Shown one piece after another: positions 16,626-24,902 of a stretch of 64,000 nucleotides of DNA. Numbering within the stretch: the stretch's first letter is position 1; each line of letters opens with the position of its first letter. Source of the stretch: Trichocoleus desertorum NBK24 (GTDB taxonomy: Bacteria > Cyanobacteriota > Cyanobacteriia > FACHB-46); the NCBI RefSeq assembly GCF_030409055.1, contig NZ_CP116619.1, positions 901,628 through 965,627 on the forward strand, read 5' to 3'. The notes under the pieces are model-generated. The model saw only the letters and a list, made by a program, of their open reading frames with translations, did no database searches and was not told the DNA's origin. The position numbers were made by a program, and so were the translations under genes.

Positions 16626-17504
16626 CTAGCTGACAATTTCAGCAAGGAAAATTACGCCATCCTCAACCCTTTTTTTGATTGAATTGAGTTGTTGGAAACT
16701 AAATGTGCCAGCAGAACCATGAGTACCGTCGTTAAACACACGAAAGAGTTGAACAATATTTTCCATGTCTTGTTCAACGAACTCCTCAAGGGCATCTTCT
16801 AACATACCTTTTCGGGTTAGCAAGAATTTTAGTTTGGCTCTTCGCGTTGGTTTTCCCTGATCTGTCCTATCACAACTTGGCATTAAGCTAATGACATCTG
16901 CATCCGGTGCTTTAAGCTCAAGTATTTGGCTAATAATTTCGCGCGCGCTTGTGCAGAAATGTCTTGCCGCATCAGGGTTACGTGGGTTCAGGGCATAAAC
17001 CGCACCTTGCCATCGCCTGTCAAGATCATCAGAGATCTTGCGTAGTTCGTCTACCAGCATTGCATCTTGATCGCTACTGGCTTCTTCTGAGTTAGGCTCC
17101 GAACTGGACAGCAAATTGAGAACTTCTAAGCTGTTTGCAGTTTCCTTTTCGGAAAGATCGAGAACTCGATTGTATCTTGGGTCAAAATTTTGCGTCTCAG
17201 CTCGCTGTTCTAGGCGTGTGTAAGCCTCGTACAAGGAGCTAACAGAAGCATGATACACAACATACTGCGTTTTCTTAGTAGGTTGCCCACTTAATTTCGC
17301 TAACTCGCGTTTAATTCGCTGCCGATTTGCTCGGACACGAGAGTTATAGGTACGTACCTCTCGGTTGTACTCATCAACTGATCGCTTGATCTGCTGGTTA
17401 TAACGTTTAACCTCTCGATTATATTTATCGATCGCTTGTTGAGTTTTACGCTGAGCTTGCTGCAACTTGCTTCGAAACTGGGATGCTGAAATTTTTCGTA
17501 CCAT
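16626..17504 (-). CDS. coiled-coil protein with HEPN-like C-terminal domain, possible defence nuclease
   Basis: A 292-residue protein. Residues about 10-75 are a very basic coiled coil with repeated YNREVKRYN / YNREVRTYN units. The C-terminal domain (about 150-292) contains RRWQGAVYALNPRNPDAARHF, a Cys-Asp-Arg-Thr segment with LMPSCDRTDQGKPTRRAKL, and EQDMENIVQLFRVFNDGTHGSAG. The Arg-x6-His in RVFNDGTH fits the HEPN ribonuclease signature, and I recall similar sequences annotated as a predicted PIWI-associated nuclease; that recollection is unverified. It has no HIP1 site and sits beside a toxin-antitoxin pair and two IS elements. Function is unproven. Confidence 0.7.
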   Translation of the reverse strand: MVRKISASQFRSKLQQAQRKTQQAIDKYNREVKRYNQQIKRSVDEYNREVRTYNSRVRANRQRIKRELAKLSGQPTKKTQYVVYHASVSSLYEAYTRLEQRAETQNFDPRYNRVLDLSEKETANSLEVLNLLSSSEPNSEEASSDQDAMLVDELRKISDDLDRRWQGAVYALNPRNPDAARHFCTSAREIISQILELKAPDADVISLMPSCDRTDQGKPTRRAKLKFLLTRKGMLEDALEEFVEQDMENIVQLFRVFNDGTHGSAGTFSFQQLNSIKKRVEDGVIFLAEIVS

Positions 17505-17643
17505 AGAACTCTAGAACTCCTAGTCACGAGTTTACTAAGAAATCACCCAGCCACACTAGCCTTAGCGTAACTATAAGCAAATTTTAGCTTTCTGGCACTA
17601 GGATATAGTACTTTTGTTTCTTGTCAAAATAATTTGTAATAAA

Positions 17644-18240
17644 TTAGATGTCAAAACCTTGTATGGAGATATCTTTGGTGAGTTTGAGGTTCATTTGATG
17701 CAGGGCTTTTTGAATGTGCTGGCTATGACTGGCTCGATAGCGTAGCAACATATCCCGGTGACGCACTAAAGAGCACAATACACAGGTTGCATCATCAGGG
17801 CGAAATGATTTGTGCAACAATCCATAGGTCAGCAACTGCTGTATCCACTGGCAATCGAGAATATCAGTCTTTTTTCCCGTCACATTCTTGATGTACTGAG
17901 CGTTGACCAGGTACACTTCAAACCCCCGTGCTTCCAGAATTTGAAAGATGGGAATCCAATATACGCCAGTCGATTCCATTGCCACTGTCTTGATCTGGCA
18001 CTGGCTTAACCAATCAGCGAGTGCATTGAGGTCAGCTGTAAAGCTAGAAAACACCCGCACTGAAGTTTGAGCGCGTCCTTCAGGAACACAGACGTAGATT
18101 TCACTCGATCCCACATCTAACCCAGCGGCATTCAGATTGATTTGCTTCAAGCTCTCCAACGGGGGAGCATCAATGTTGCGCTCCGTTGATTTGCCTTTAA
18201 CGCTTGATGCGAGGCTAGACTGCTTCATGGCATCCTCCAC
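17644..18240 (-). pseudogene. IS110-type transposase, C-terminally truncated
   Basis: A 198-residue fragment of an IS110-family recombinase. It keeps the RuvC-like DEDD domain: LNAAGLDVGSSEIYVCVP (first Asp), VAMESTGVYWIPIFQIL (Glu), VYLVNAQYIKNVTGKKTDILDCQWIQQLL (Asp pair), then the start of the helical linker (LVRHRDMLLRYRASHSQHIQKAL). Intact relatives have about 400 residues and a C-terminal domain with the catalytic serine; here translation stops right after the linker, so the protein cannot be an active recombinase. The start is GTG 18240 or ATG 18228. Probably an old deletion at the right end of the element. Confidence 0.85.
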
Positions 18241-18490
18241 CAGGGGAACAATGAGATGCTCAGACCCGACGATGCTCTAAAATTTGCTAGTCTCCTAAAC
18301 GGGGTCTCGATTGAGCCACCAATGCCTAAGCCATTCATCGTCGGAACCATGCTAACTTTCGGGTTCATGACTCCAAGGTCGCTTCGGTCTTAGCTGCCTG
18401 AACTCTCTCAGCTTATCTCTATGTCTCACTTAAAAGTTTCTTTCACCCTGATGGTGTACCAGCGCGTGGTTTGCTAACTATTAATTAGGC
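18241..18490 (-). ncRNA. IS110 leader region, possible bridge RNA remnant
   Basis: The roughly 250 bp upstream of the IS110 fragment contain no ORF but have structure, including a perfect 9-bp inverted repeat CCGACGATG (18266-18274) / CATCGTCGG (18336-18344) enclosing a 61-base interval. In IS110-group elements the non-coding end upstream of the recombinase encodes the bridge RNA that pairs with target and donor DNA. The position fits. The exact ends and loops cannot be assigned by eye. Confidence 0.4.
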
Positions 18491-18550
18491 GTACTTTTTC
18501 CACCTAAGATCTCAAATCGGGTATTTAGATGGACTGTCTCCGCATAATTA

Positions 18551-19795
18551 GACTCAGTAGATCGCAAATTCTCTAGGAAAGGGGTAGGGTCAGGCTAAAA
18601 GCATTAGATCAAGCCATGACGACCTACCCATCTTCATTATCTCCTGCTCCCGCTCTGACCGATGAAGGGACACTGGAAGCTGCCCTTGATTGTCTACTCG
18701 AGTCTGTTCCACTGAACATGAAAGGCGGATACACCCCCCAAGACCTATTCGAGATCCTGCTGCGGGCTGCCAGCCGAGGCGATAGCATCGAACACACGGC
18801 TCAACGCTTGCAAGGTACACCCAGTGGTAATGGTATCCGCTATCACTTGGATAAGTTGGATGAGATGGCCACACTGGAGAGCCAACTCAATGCGGCTCTG
18901 CAAAGCCGAATTCCACCCAAGATTTGCAGAAGGCAGCATCGCATTGCCATCGATTTACACTTAATTCCCTACTACGGCAACCCAAGTGAGGTGGAGGCTC
19001 CCTACATCTACCGCTCTCAAGCTAAAGCTGGAACTACCTCATTCTTCGCCTATGCCACAGTCTATGTTGTCTGTCGTCACAAACGTGTGACCCTAGGGAT
19101 TCATGCAGTGCATCGTCAAGAAACCTTAGTGGCGACCCTGACTTATTTGCTCGCGAGGTTGAGTCCGCTGCGAGTCCGAGTCAAACGGCTTTACCTGGAC
19201 CGAGGGTTTTATAGTGTCCCTGTCATCCGTTGGCTGAAGGCATTGCAGATTCCCTTCCTGATGCCTGCGGTGATTCGGGGCAAAACTGGAGGAACCCGTC
19301 AACTGCTAAGGGGACGGCGCAGCTACCAGACACCCTACACCCTCAACAGTCCCCAGTATGGTTCGGTCAGCTGTCAGATGCGGGTCATTTGTAACTATTA
19401 CAAAGGGCTCAAGGGCAAGCATGGGATTCAATACACTGTCTATGTGCTGCATCGGGTGAAGGTTGCCCTGCACCAGACCCATCGGCATTACAGAGACCGT
19501 TTTGGCATTGAAACCAGTTACAGGATCAAGAACCAGTGTCGCATCCGCACCACGAGTAAAAATCCTGTAACCCGCTTTCTGTTTGTCGCTCTAGCGTTTG
19601 TCCTAGTCAATCTTTGGGTGTATTTGCTGTGGTTCTTTATCAGTTGGACACAACGAGGAGGGCGAGTGGTTTACCGAGAACTGTTTGCCCTCAAGACAAT
19701 GCTGGAATTCCTGTCCCAGGCAGTGGAGCGGCATTTTCCAGTCATCACAGCCATCTACTTACCCGCTCTGGAATGAATTTGCGATCTACTGAGAC
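18551..19795 (+). mobile_element. complete ISH3-type insertion sequence
   Basis: A 1245-bp element bounded by near-perfect 21-bp inverted repeats: GACTCAGTAGATCGCAAATTC at 18551-18571 and its complement at 19775-19795, with one mismatch in the second base. It carries one intact transposase gene. I could not find a convincing target-site duplication next to these ends, so the insertion is old, or one flank was rearranged. It lies directly beside the IS110 remnant. Confidence 0.85.
18616..19776 (+). CDS. ISH3 family transposase
   Basis: A 386-residue DDE transposase with strong resemblance to cyanobacterial ISH3-family proteins: the start LTDEGTLEAALDCLLESVPL, DLFEILLRAASRGDSIEHTA, then the catalytic-type segments IAIDLHLIPYYG (Asp), KRLYLDRGFYSVPVIRWL (Asp) and RDRFGIETSYRIKNQCRIR (Glu in the IETSYR motif). 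The C-terminus has a hydrophobic stretch (FLFVALAFVLVNLWVYLL), also usual for the family. No frameshift; potentially active. The coding region fills the element between the inverted repeats. Confidence 0.92.
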   Translation: MTTYPSSLSPAPALTDEGTLEAALDCLLESVPLNMKGGYTPQDLFEILLRAASRGDSIEHTAQRLQGTPSGNGIRYHLDKLDEMATLESQLNAALQSRIPPKICRRQHRIAIDLHLIPYYGNPSEVEAPYIYRSQAKAGTTSFFAYATVYVVCRHKRVTLGIHAVHRQETLVATLTYLLARLSPLRVRVKRLYLDRGFYSVPVIRWLKALQIPFLMPAVIRGKTGGTRQLLRGRRSYQTPYTLNSPQYGSVSCQMRVICNYYKGLKGKHGIQYTVYVLHRVKVALHQTHRHYRDRFGIETSYRIKNQCRIRTTSKNPVTRFLFVALAFVLVNLWVYLLWFFISWTQRGGRVVYRELFALKTMLEFLSQAVERHFPVITAIYLPALE

Positions 19796-20118
19796 TTTTT
19801 AGACATTCAGGTGGAAAGTTTTTCCCTTAATAGCCTCGAACAGCAATTTCAGTAGAAAGGCTCAGTCAATCTTTGTCTTTTCGGCATTGAGTTCTCCCTA
19901 AATCTCAGAATGGTTAATTAGGCTCATTCAAGAAGTGTTTGTGGAGGAGCAATCGCAAATCAAAATTTCCCAAGCTCGGCCCAAAACGTGGCTTGAGTGA
20001 GGTGCAATTTTTACTGAACTGAGCGATCGTGCTTACAGTGGATACAGAGCGCAAAATCTTTTAATATCCCAAAAGCTAGACTTAAGTAGTATTAAGGTTT
20101 TGAGATGGGGGTCGTGGC
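19796..20118. other. intergenic region after the ISH3-type element
   Basis: About 320 bp between the IS and the DUF4336 gene. It holds no convincing ORF. The first bases include GGTGGAAAGT, whose complement also occurs in similar form (CTTTTTCCACC) left of the IS near 18490, hinting at a rearranged or nested element. The last 100 bp should contain the DUF4336 promoter. Confidence 0.4.
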
Positions 20119-21360
20119 GTGGATAGAACCACGATGAACGGACAGGATATGCAAGGACAGCCGATAGAGACAAGCAACCCGAAAGACTGGACGTGGCGGT
20201 TTTGGCCTGCTGTGCCGCTTTATCCATTTGGTAGGCGGCGCACACTCCGCCAAGAAGTGGTAAAAGACACCATTTGGACCTTCGACCAGATCCAAGGTGT
20301 CTTTTACGTAATTGTGCCCATCCGCATGACCGTTGTAAGGCTGGAAGCAGGAGGACTGCTGGTTTATGCCCCGGTTGCACCCACACCAGAATGTATCCGC
20401 TTAGTCGAGGAACTGATCGCAGCGTATGGGGAAGTGAAATACATCATCTTGCCCACCAGTTCTGGTCTAGAGCATAAAGTTTTTGTTGGGCCTTTCGCTA
20501 GACGCTTTCCCAACGCCCAAGTCTTCGTTGCGCCTCACCAGTGGAGCTTCCCGGTCAACTTGCCGCTGAGCTGGTTAGGCTTCCCTATGAAGCGGACTCA
20601 GGTCATTCCAGAAGATAGTAGCCAAGCCCCTTTTGCCAAAGAGATCGATTATGCCGTGCTAGACATCGATCTCGGTGCAGGGTCGTTTGGAGAAATTGCC
20701 TGTTTCCACAAGCGATCGCGTACTCTGCTCGTCACTGATTCTGTGATGTCAGTGCCCGAAGAACCACCCGCGATCGTGCAGCTAGATCCCTATGCCTTAC
20801 TTTTTCACGCCAAAGACAGTGGCTCTGAAGTAGTAGAGGACAACGCAGAGAACCGCCGGAAAGGATGGAAACGCATTGCCCTCTTCGCGTTCTATTTCCG
20901 TCCTAGCGCTTTAGAAACTGTAAAGTTAGGAGATGCATGGCGAGAAGCCCGCAACGCTCCCGATCGCTCGAAGAAAGCCTATTTTGGCTTGTTTCCCTTT
21001 AAATGGCAGGAAGATTGGCAGCGATCGTTTGAGGCACTGCGAGGGGGTGGACGCTTATTTGTGGCTCCGGTGCTACAAGCCTTGATTCTCAACCGCGCCC
21101 CTGAGATTACTCTTAAATGGGCTGATAAAGTCGCAAAATGGGATTTCCACCGCGTTATCCCCTGTCACCTAGATGCGCCCGTGGCAGCAGGCCCCCATCA
21201 GTTCCGTCAAGCCTTCTCTTTTCTGGAGAAATACCCCGCTGTTGGTGAAAATTTTTCTGAAGCTAAGCCATTACCCCAAGAGGATTTTGAACTTCTGAGG
21301 GAAATTGATGAGTTACTAAATCGGGGTAGCATCACACCGCCAGCGAAGGAAAAGGTATAA
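20119..21360 (+). CDS. DUF4336 domain protein
   Basis: A 413-residue protein matching DUF4336, a family of cyanobacteria and plastid-bearing plants with a metallo-beta-lactamase-like layout. The N-terminus has WRFWPAVPLYPFGRRRTLRQEV and DTIWTFDQIQGVFYVIVPIRMTV, then LEAGGLLVYAPVAPT, KYIILPTSSGLEHKVFVGPF, RTLLVTDSVMSVPEEPP and the C-terminal DFHRVIPCHLDAPVAAGP. The usual metal-binding His cluster is not obvious, so enzymatic activity is uncertain. The start is GTG 20119 (GGGGG upstream) or ATG 20134. It is followed after 34 bp by an M15-like gene on the same strand. Confidence 0.85.
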   Translation: MDRTTMNGQDMQGQPIETSNPKDWTWRFWPAVPLYPFGRRRTLRQEVVKDTIWTFDQIQGVFYVIVPIRMTVVRLEAGGLLVYAPVAPTPECIRLVEELIAAYGEVKYIILPTSSGLEHKVFVGPFARRFPNAQVFVAPHQWSFPVNLPLSWLGFPMKRTQVIPEDSSQAPFAKEIDYAVLDIDLGAGSFGEIACFHKRSRTLLVTDSVMSVPEEPPAIVQLDPYALLFHAKDSGSEVVEDNAENRRKGWKRIALFAFYFRPSALETVKLGDAWREARNAPDRSKKAYFGLFPFKWQEDWQRSFEALRGGGRLFVAPVLQALILNRAPEITLKWADKVAKWDFHRVIPCHLDAPVAAGPHQFRQAFSFLEKYPAVGENFSEAKPLPQEDFELLREIDELLNRGSITPPAKEKV

Positions 21361-21394
21361 AGTTTTCGAGCATACCGCTCAATCAAAGACCTTT

Positions 21395-22045
21395 ATGAAG
21401 CAGCCCCAGACAGTCAAAGCTTTAGAAGAGTTGGGTCGAGTTCAGCTCTCTAAAAGTTTTTTCATGCGAGAGTTTCTTTACTCAGAAATTTCTCAAATTG
21501 AAAATATCCCTAATATCCCTAGTGATTCAGAACTGGCGATCGCGGCTGGCAAAAATCTGTGTGAAAAGGTACTTGAACCAATTCAAGAGCAGCTTGGCAG
21601 AATTAGTGTTCGCTCTGCTTATCGTTCTGCTGCCGTTAATGCCAAAGGAGCAGAGAATAAGAATCAATATAGCTGCGCTAGTAATGAAAAAAACTATGCG
21701 GGTCATATTTGGGATGTCAGGGATAAAAATGGTTATATGGGTGCAACCGCCTGTATTGTTGTGACTTCTTTTATCCCTTACTACGAACGCACCGGGGATT
21801 GGACCGCTTTAGCTTGGTGGATACATGACAACATTCCAGATTATACCTCCATGACTTTCTTCCCCAAATATGCAGCGTTCAACATTAACTGGCATGAGAA
21901 TCCTAACTATGCCAAATACATCTACAGCTATGTGAAAAATCCTCACACTGATAAAACAGGTTATTTAACCAATAAAGATATGGATAATTTTTCAGGTTCT
22001 CATCCGGAAGCGTATGAGGAGTTTATGCAAGAACTGCGGAGATAG
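21395..22045 (+). CDS. M15-like peptidase / D-Ala-D-Ala carboxypeptidase fold protein
   Basis: A 216-residue protein that fits the peptidase M15 layout. SKSFFMREFLYSE at the start resembles the M15-type N-terminus, ISVRSAYRSAAVNAKGA contains the Ser-x-Tyr-Arg-Ser segment, NYAGHIWDVRDKNGYMG provides a His-x2-Asp zinc-type motif and FNINWHENP a second His. M15 enzymes cleave D-Ala-containing peptide bonds in cell walls. No signal peptide is seen, which is odd for a wall enzyme; a phage-like or intracellular role is possible. The next gene starts eight bases after its stop, so the two are likely co-transcribed. Confidence 0.65.
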   Translation: MKQPQTVKALEELGRVQLSKSFFMREFLYSEISQIENIPNIPSDSELAIAAGKNLCEKVLEPIQEQLGRISVRSAYRSAAVNAKGAENKNQYSCASNEKNYAGHIWDVRDKNGYMGATACIVVTSFIPYYERTGDWTALAWWIHDNIPDYTSMTFFPKYAAFNINWHENPNYAKYIYSYVKNPHTDKTGYLTNKDMDNFSGSHPEAYEEFMQELRR

Positions 22046-22053
22046 GACAGCGG

Positions 22054-22803
22054 ATGTCTAACGCTGCGAGACCGCGCCAGTGTATTCCTCTAGGCGATCG
22101 CTTCTTCTGCGACGGTCCCTACTACCTGATCACCTCTACCAGCTTAGGTGGTGGTGAGATCACGCCTCAGGAGATTGCTGATATTGTAGGTCGAGGAGAT
22201 GAGTTGGAAGTTACAGCTCTACTGCAAAAGGGGATTTGTATCCCTCTGTTTTTCCCTGAAGATTGCGCTTTTGACAATGCGATCGCAATTTTGGGGGATT
22301 TGACAGAGCAGGAAGCTAATGAATGGATTGGTCGGATCTCCTGGAAGCTCAACATTCCTTGCGGCAAGCTACTGATCGTTTGTGGCGGTGGGGACGAAGA
22401 CGATCTGGCAGCAGCGATCTCTGGTGAGGGCTATGATGGCTTTGCCGATTACTTCGAGACGATCGATGTCGCCCCAGGAGAGTATTTGGTAGAAATCTAT
22501 GCTTATGTGTCAAGCATGAACGTAGACTTCCACTTTAAAGATGATGAGCCACTGTCAGAATGGTTTTACCAAACTCGCCCTGGTATGGAGTTACCGCGAT
22601 GGTTGCAACATTTCAGCACAGGACGCGTGATCGGAGAACTCAGTGATGAGTTGGTTAGCTATTTGATTAGGCTGTCTCCCCTCAAAGCCGAACCTCCTTT
22701 ACCGAAACTTATCTCTGAGATTGGTTGGTGCGGTGAGTTTGAGTATCGACGGCCTGAACTGTGTCCTTTGGGTATCTCCAGATTCACATTACTACGTGAG
22801 TAA
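22054..22803 (+). CDS. conserved hypothetical protein in an operon with the M15-like gene
   Basis: A 249-residue soluble, acidic protein I cannot assign. It begins with a Cys-containing segment (RQCIPLGDRFFCDGPYYLIT), has GKLLIVCGGGDEDDLAAAISG in the middle and FETIDVAPGEYLVEIYAYVSSMN, and ends with GWCGEFEYRRPELCPLGISRF. No signal peptide or membrane segment. The ATG at 22054 is preceded by GGAGATAGGA, and the gene follows the M15-like gene by eight bases, pointing to linked expression. The pattern suggests a two-domain globular protein; no function is proposed. Confidence 0.8.
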   Translation: MSNAARPRQCIPLGDRFFCDGPYYLITSTSLGGGEITPQEIADIVGRGDELEVTALLQKGICIPLFFPEDCAFDNAIAILGDLTEQEANEWIGRISWKLNIPCGKLLIVCGGGDEDDLAAAISGEGYDGFADYFETIDVAPGEYLVEIYAYVSSMNVDFHFKDDEPLSEWFYQTRPGMELPRWLQHFSTGRVIGELSDELVSYLIRLSPLKAEPPLPKLISEIGWCGEFEYRRPELCPLGISRFTLLRE

Positions 22804-22914
22804 AATGTGACGCGCGAATTGTGCTGCATGAACTGCGTCTGAGATTCGGTTGTGCAATTTTGAGGAGCCACAGACAATTGGCATGAAGGTTTCTCAAGGG
22901 CAGCAGCATTAGTC

Positions 22915-23835
22915 ATGAGGCAGGTAACAATCTTCAGAAATTGGCGCACGAAGCGGCGATCGCGACCACAACCCGTCGTACAAATCAAGATTCGAGACGG
23001 ACAGTTTCACATCTTAGGCAACGGAGTTTGGCACTCTTACTGGCGAGAGCCTTACCATTTACTGCTAACCATTCCTTGGACTGGCTTTCTAGCCCTGACT
23101 GTTCTCTGCTATGGGGTCACTAATGCAGTCTTTGCACTGCTATATCTGGCTCAACCCGCTAGCATTGCCAACGCTAAACCTGGGTCTTTTCTAGATGCCT
23201 TCTTTTTCAGTGTGCAAACTCTCGCCTCTATTGGCTACGGAGCCCTGTATCCCCAAACAGTCTATGCCAATACATTAGTCACCATTGAGGCAATGGTCAG
23301 TTTAGTTGGGATTGCCCTCCTGACAGGGTTAGCCTTTGCTCGTTTTTCACGACCTACAGCGCGGGTTTCTTTTAGTCATGTTGCCGTGATTGGTCCCTAT
23401 GAAGGAGTACCCACCTTCATATTTAGAACTGCTAATCAACGACGCAACCAGATTTTGGAAGCCAAACTCCGGCTGTACTTAATGCGGGATGAAATGAGCC
23501 TTGAGGGACACTCTATGCGCCGTTTCTATGAACTGAAGCTGCTGAGAAGCCATACTCCCAGCTTTACCCTCAGTTGGACGGTGCTCCACCCAATTGATCA
23601 ATCCAGTCCTTTTTATGGAGCCACACCAGAGTCTCTAGCTCAGATGCGAGCCTCAGTTGTAGTCTCCCTCAGCGGCATTGATGAAACAGTCTCTCAAGCC
23701 ATCCATGCGCGCTACACCTACGGCGCTCAAGATATCTTATGGAATTACTGCTTTGTTGATATCTTTCATGAGACGGCTGACGGGCATCGCTACATCAACT
23801 ACAACCACTTTCATGATGTGATGCCTTTACCGTAA
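22915..23835 (+). CDS. KirBac-type inward-rectifier potassium channel
   Basis: A 306-residue inward-rectifier K+ channel. The N-terminus contains the slide-helix region (WHSYWREPYHLLLTIPWTGF). Two membrane helices flank the pore loop SVQTLASIGYGALYP near residues 100-115, with the selectivity filter Gly-Tyr-Gly. The residue after it is Ala, where many KirBac channels have Asp. The C-terminal half is the cytoplasmic IRK domain: ARVSFSHVAVIGPYEGVPTFIFRTANQRRN, LMRDEMSLEGHSMRRFYELKL, SLSGIDETVSQAIHARYTY and the end FVDIFHETADGHRYINYNHF. Length is typical. Its last nine bases overlap a small convergent ORF. Confidence 0.95.
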   Translation: MRQVTIFRNWRTKRRSRPQPVVQIKIRDGQFHILGNGVWHSYWREPYHLLLTIPWTGFLALTVLCYGVTNAVFALLYLAQPASIANAKPGSFLDAFFFSVQTLASIGYGALYPQTVYANTLVTIEAMVSLVGIALLTGLAFARFSRPTARVSFSHVAVIGPYEGVPTFIFRTANQRRNQILEAKLRLYLMRDEMSLEGHSMRRFYELKLLRSHTPSFTLSWTVLHPIDQSSPFYGATPESLAQMRASVVVSLSGIDETVSQAIHARYTYGAQDILWNYCFVDIFHETADGHRYINYNHFHDVMPLP

Positions 23836-23997
23836 AAGTTTGACCACAACTCGGCCATTTTCGACCACGGTGCAACGCTGAGACAAATTTTTGCAGCGAT
23901 CGCTTGTCGCTTCTTCGGCACACTGTTCTACCTGTTGGATTTGTTGCTGTTGTTGATCTAAAGCAGCGGCATAACTGCTAGAAGGGACGACGGACAT
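23827..23997 (-). CDS. small Gln-rich hypothetical protein
   Basis: A 56-residue ORF. It has a Ser/Ala start (SVVPSSSYAAALD), a run of Gln (QQQQQIQQ), then three cysteines (EQCAEE, DRCKNL, QRCTVV) and a basic end (GRVVVKLLR). It overlaps the end of the Kir channel gene by nine bases, tail-to-tail. No good ribosome site. The regular Cys spacing and the lack of low-quality sequence make it plausible, but it may be a chance ORF. Confidence 0.4.
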   Translation of the reverse strand: MSVVPSSSYAAALDQQQQQIQQVEQCAEEATSDRCKNLSQRCTVVENGRVVVKLLR

Positions 23998-24265
23998 GTT
24001 TAGCCTAAATTAGCTCTACTTCTTATTACCGCTTCACTTGGAACAACGCAATCTACGGATTACCCAATCACCAAGGTGTAGCTTTCTGCAGGGCATCAGT
24101 GCAACTTACTGATGCCTAAACCACCTCTAGGCCATCATTTCTCCAGCTCGCTCCTCGGCAAAGATTGCAAAGGATTCATATTTGTAAAATTTGATATCTT
24201 ACTTAGCAAGTCTAGTATCTTCTGACACTTCGACAGGGCATGATAAAGCTGAAACATAGAGTCGC

Positions 24266-24277
24266 TAGAACGTTCTA
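24266..24277. promoter_or_regulatory. 12-bp palindrome upstream of the pilin-like pair
   Basis: TAGAACGTTCTA is a perfect palindrome 16 bases before the first pilin-like start codon. Its position suits an operator or a site overlapping the start of transcription. I do not recognise the binding protein. The rest of the 23998-24293 spacer shows nothing else. Confidence 0.35.
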
Positions 24278-24293
24278 TCTATAGAGAAAGCAG

Positions 24294-24902
24294 ATGTGGG
24301 CTAAGGTCAGAACCAAACAGCTACAAAATTTCCTACAAGCTCAGCAGAGCCAAGGGTTTACTCTGTGGGAAGGATTGGTAATCTTGGTGATCTTAGGGGC
24401 AATGGCCGCGATCGCCTTACCCAGCGTTATCAGCTGTGGTGGTAAAGCAGTGAATGCAGAAGCCAAACAATTTGTCGGCGCTCTGAACCGCGCCCAACAA
24501 GCTTACTATCGGGACAATAATCGTTTTTCGAGGGATGTTCCCACGTTGAGACTAGAGATGTCTCAACAGACCAACAACTTTACATACTCCACCTTGGCCA
24601 CGAGCAAAGCCGTGTTTAATTATGGCCTAGCTCGTCGTAACTATGTTTACCGACAACAACAGTTTGGTCCTTTCCGTTGGGAGCAACGTACGGAAAACAG
24701 ACCCAAAAGCTATGTGGGTGCTGTATTTCTAGCTCCTTTGCCTACCAAAGCGACTCCCAGTGAAACCAAGTTGATCAGTATCGTCTGTGAAGCCAATCTT
24801 CCTGGCATCACTCGCCCTACCCGACCCACTTACCAAGCAGGTGTTTTAGCATGCGGCAACGACACCAGAGAAATTTTCAACAGCCAGAAGGAGCCACGCT
24901 GA
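24294..24902 (+). CDS. type IV pilin-like G/H family protein
   Basis: A 202-residue minor-pilin-like protein. After a 20-residue leader it has the prepilin motif QGFTLWEGLVILVILGAMAAIALPS. Cleavage after Gly would leave Phe1 and Glu5, with Trp at position 4. The C-terminal domain EAKQFVGALNRAQQAYYRDNNRFS is characteristic of the cyanobacterial pilin-like G/H family, and two Cys (SCGGKA and IVCEAN) may form a disulfide. Such proteins are thought to be minor pilins of type IV pili, used for motility and DNA uptake. Its stop overlaps the start of the next gene (TGATG), so the pair is one operon. Confidence 0.9.
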   Translation: MWAKVRTKQLQNFLQAQQSQGFTLWEGLVILVILGAMAAIALPSVISCGGKAVNAEAKQFVGALNRAQQAYYRDNNRFSRDVPTLRLEMSQQTNNFTYSTLATSKAVFNYGLARRNYVYRQQQFGPFRWEQRTENRPKSYVGAVFLAPLPTKATPSETKLISIVCEANLPGITRPTRPTYQAGVLACGNDTREIFNSQKEPR

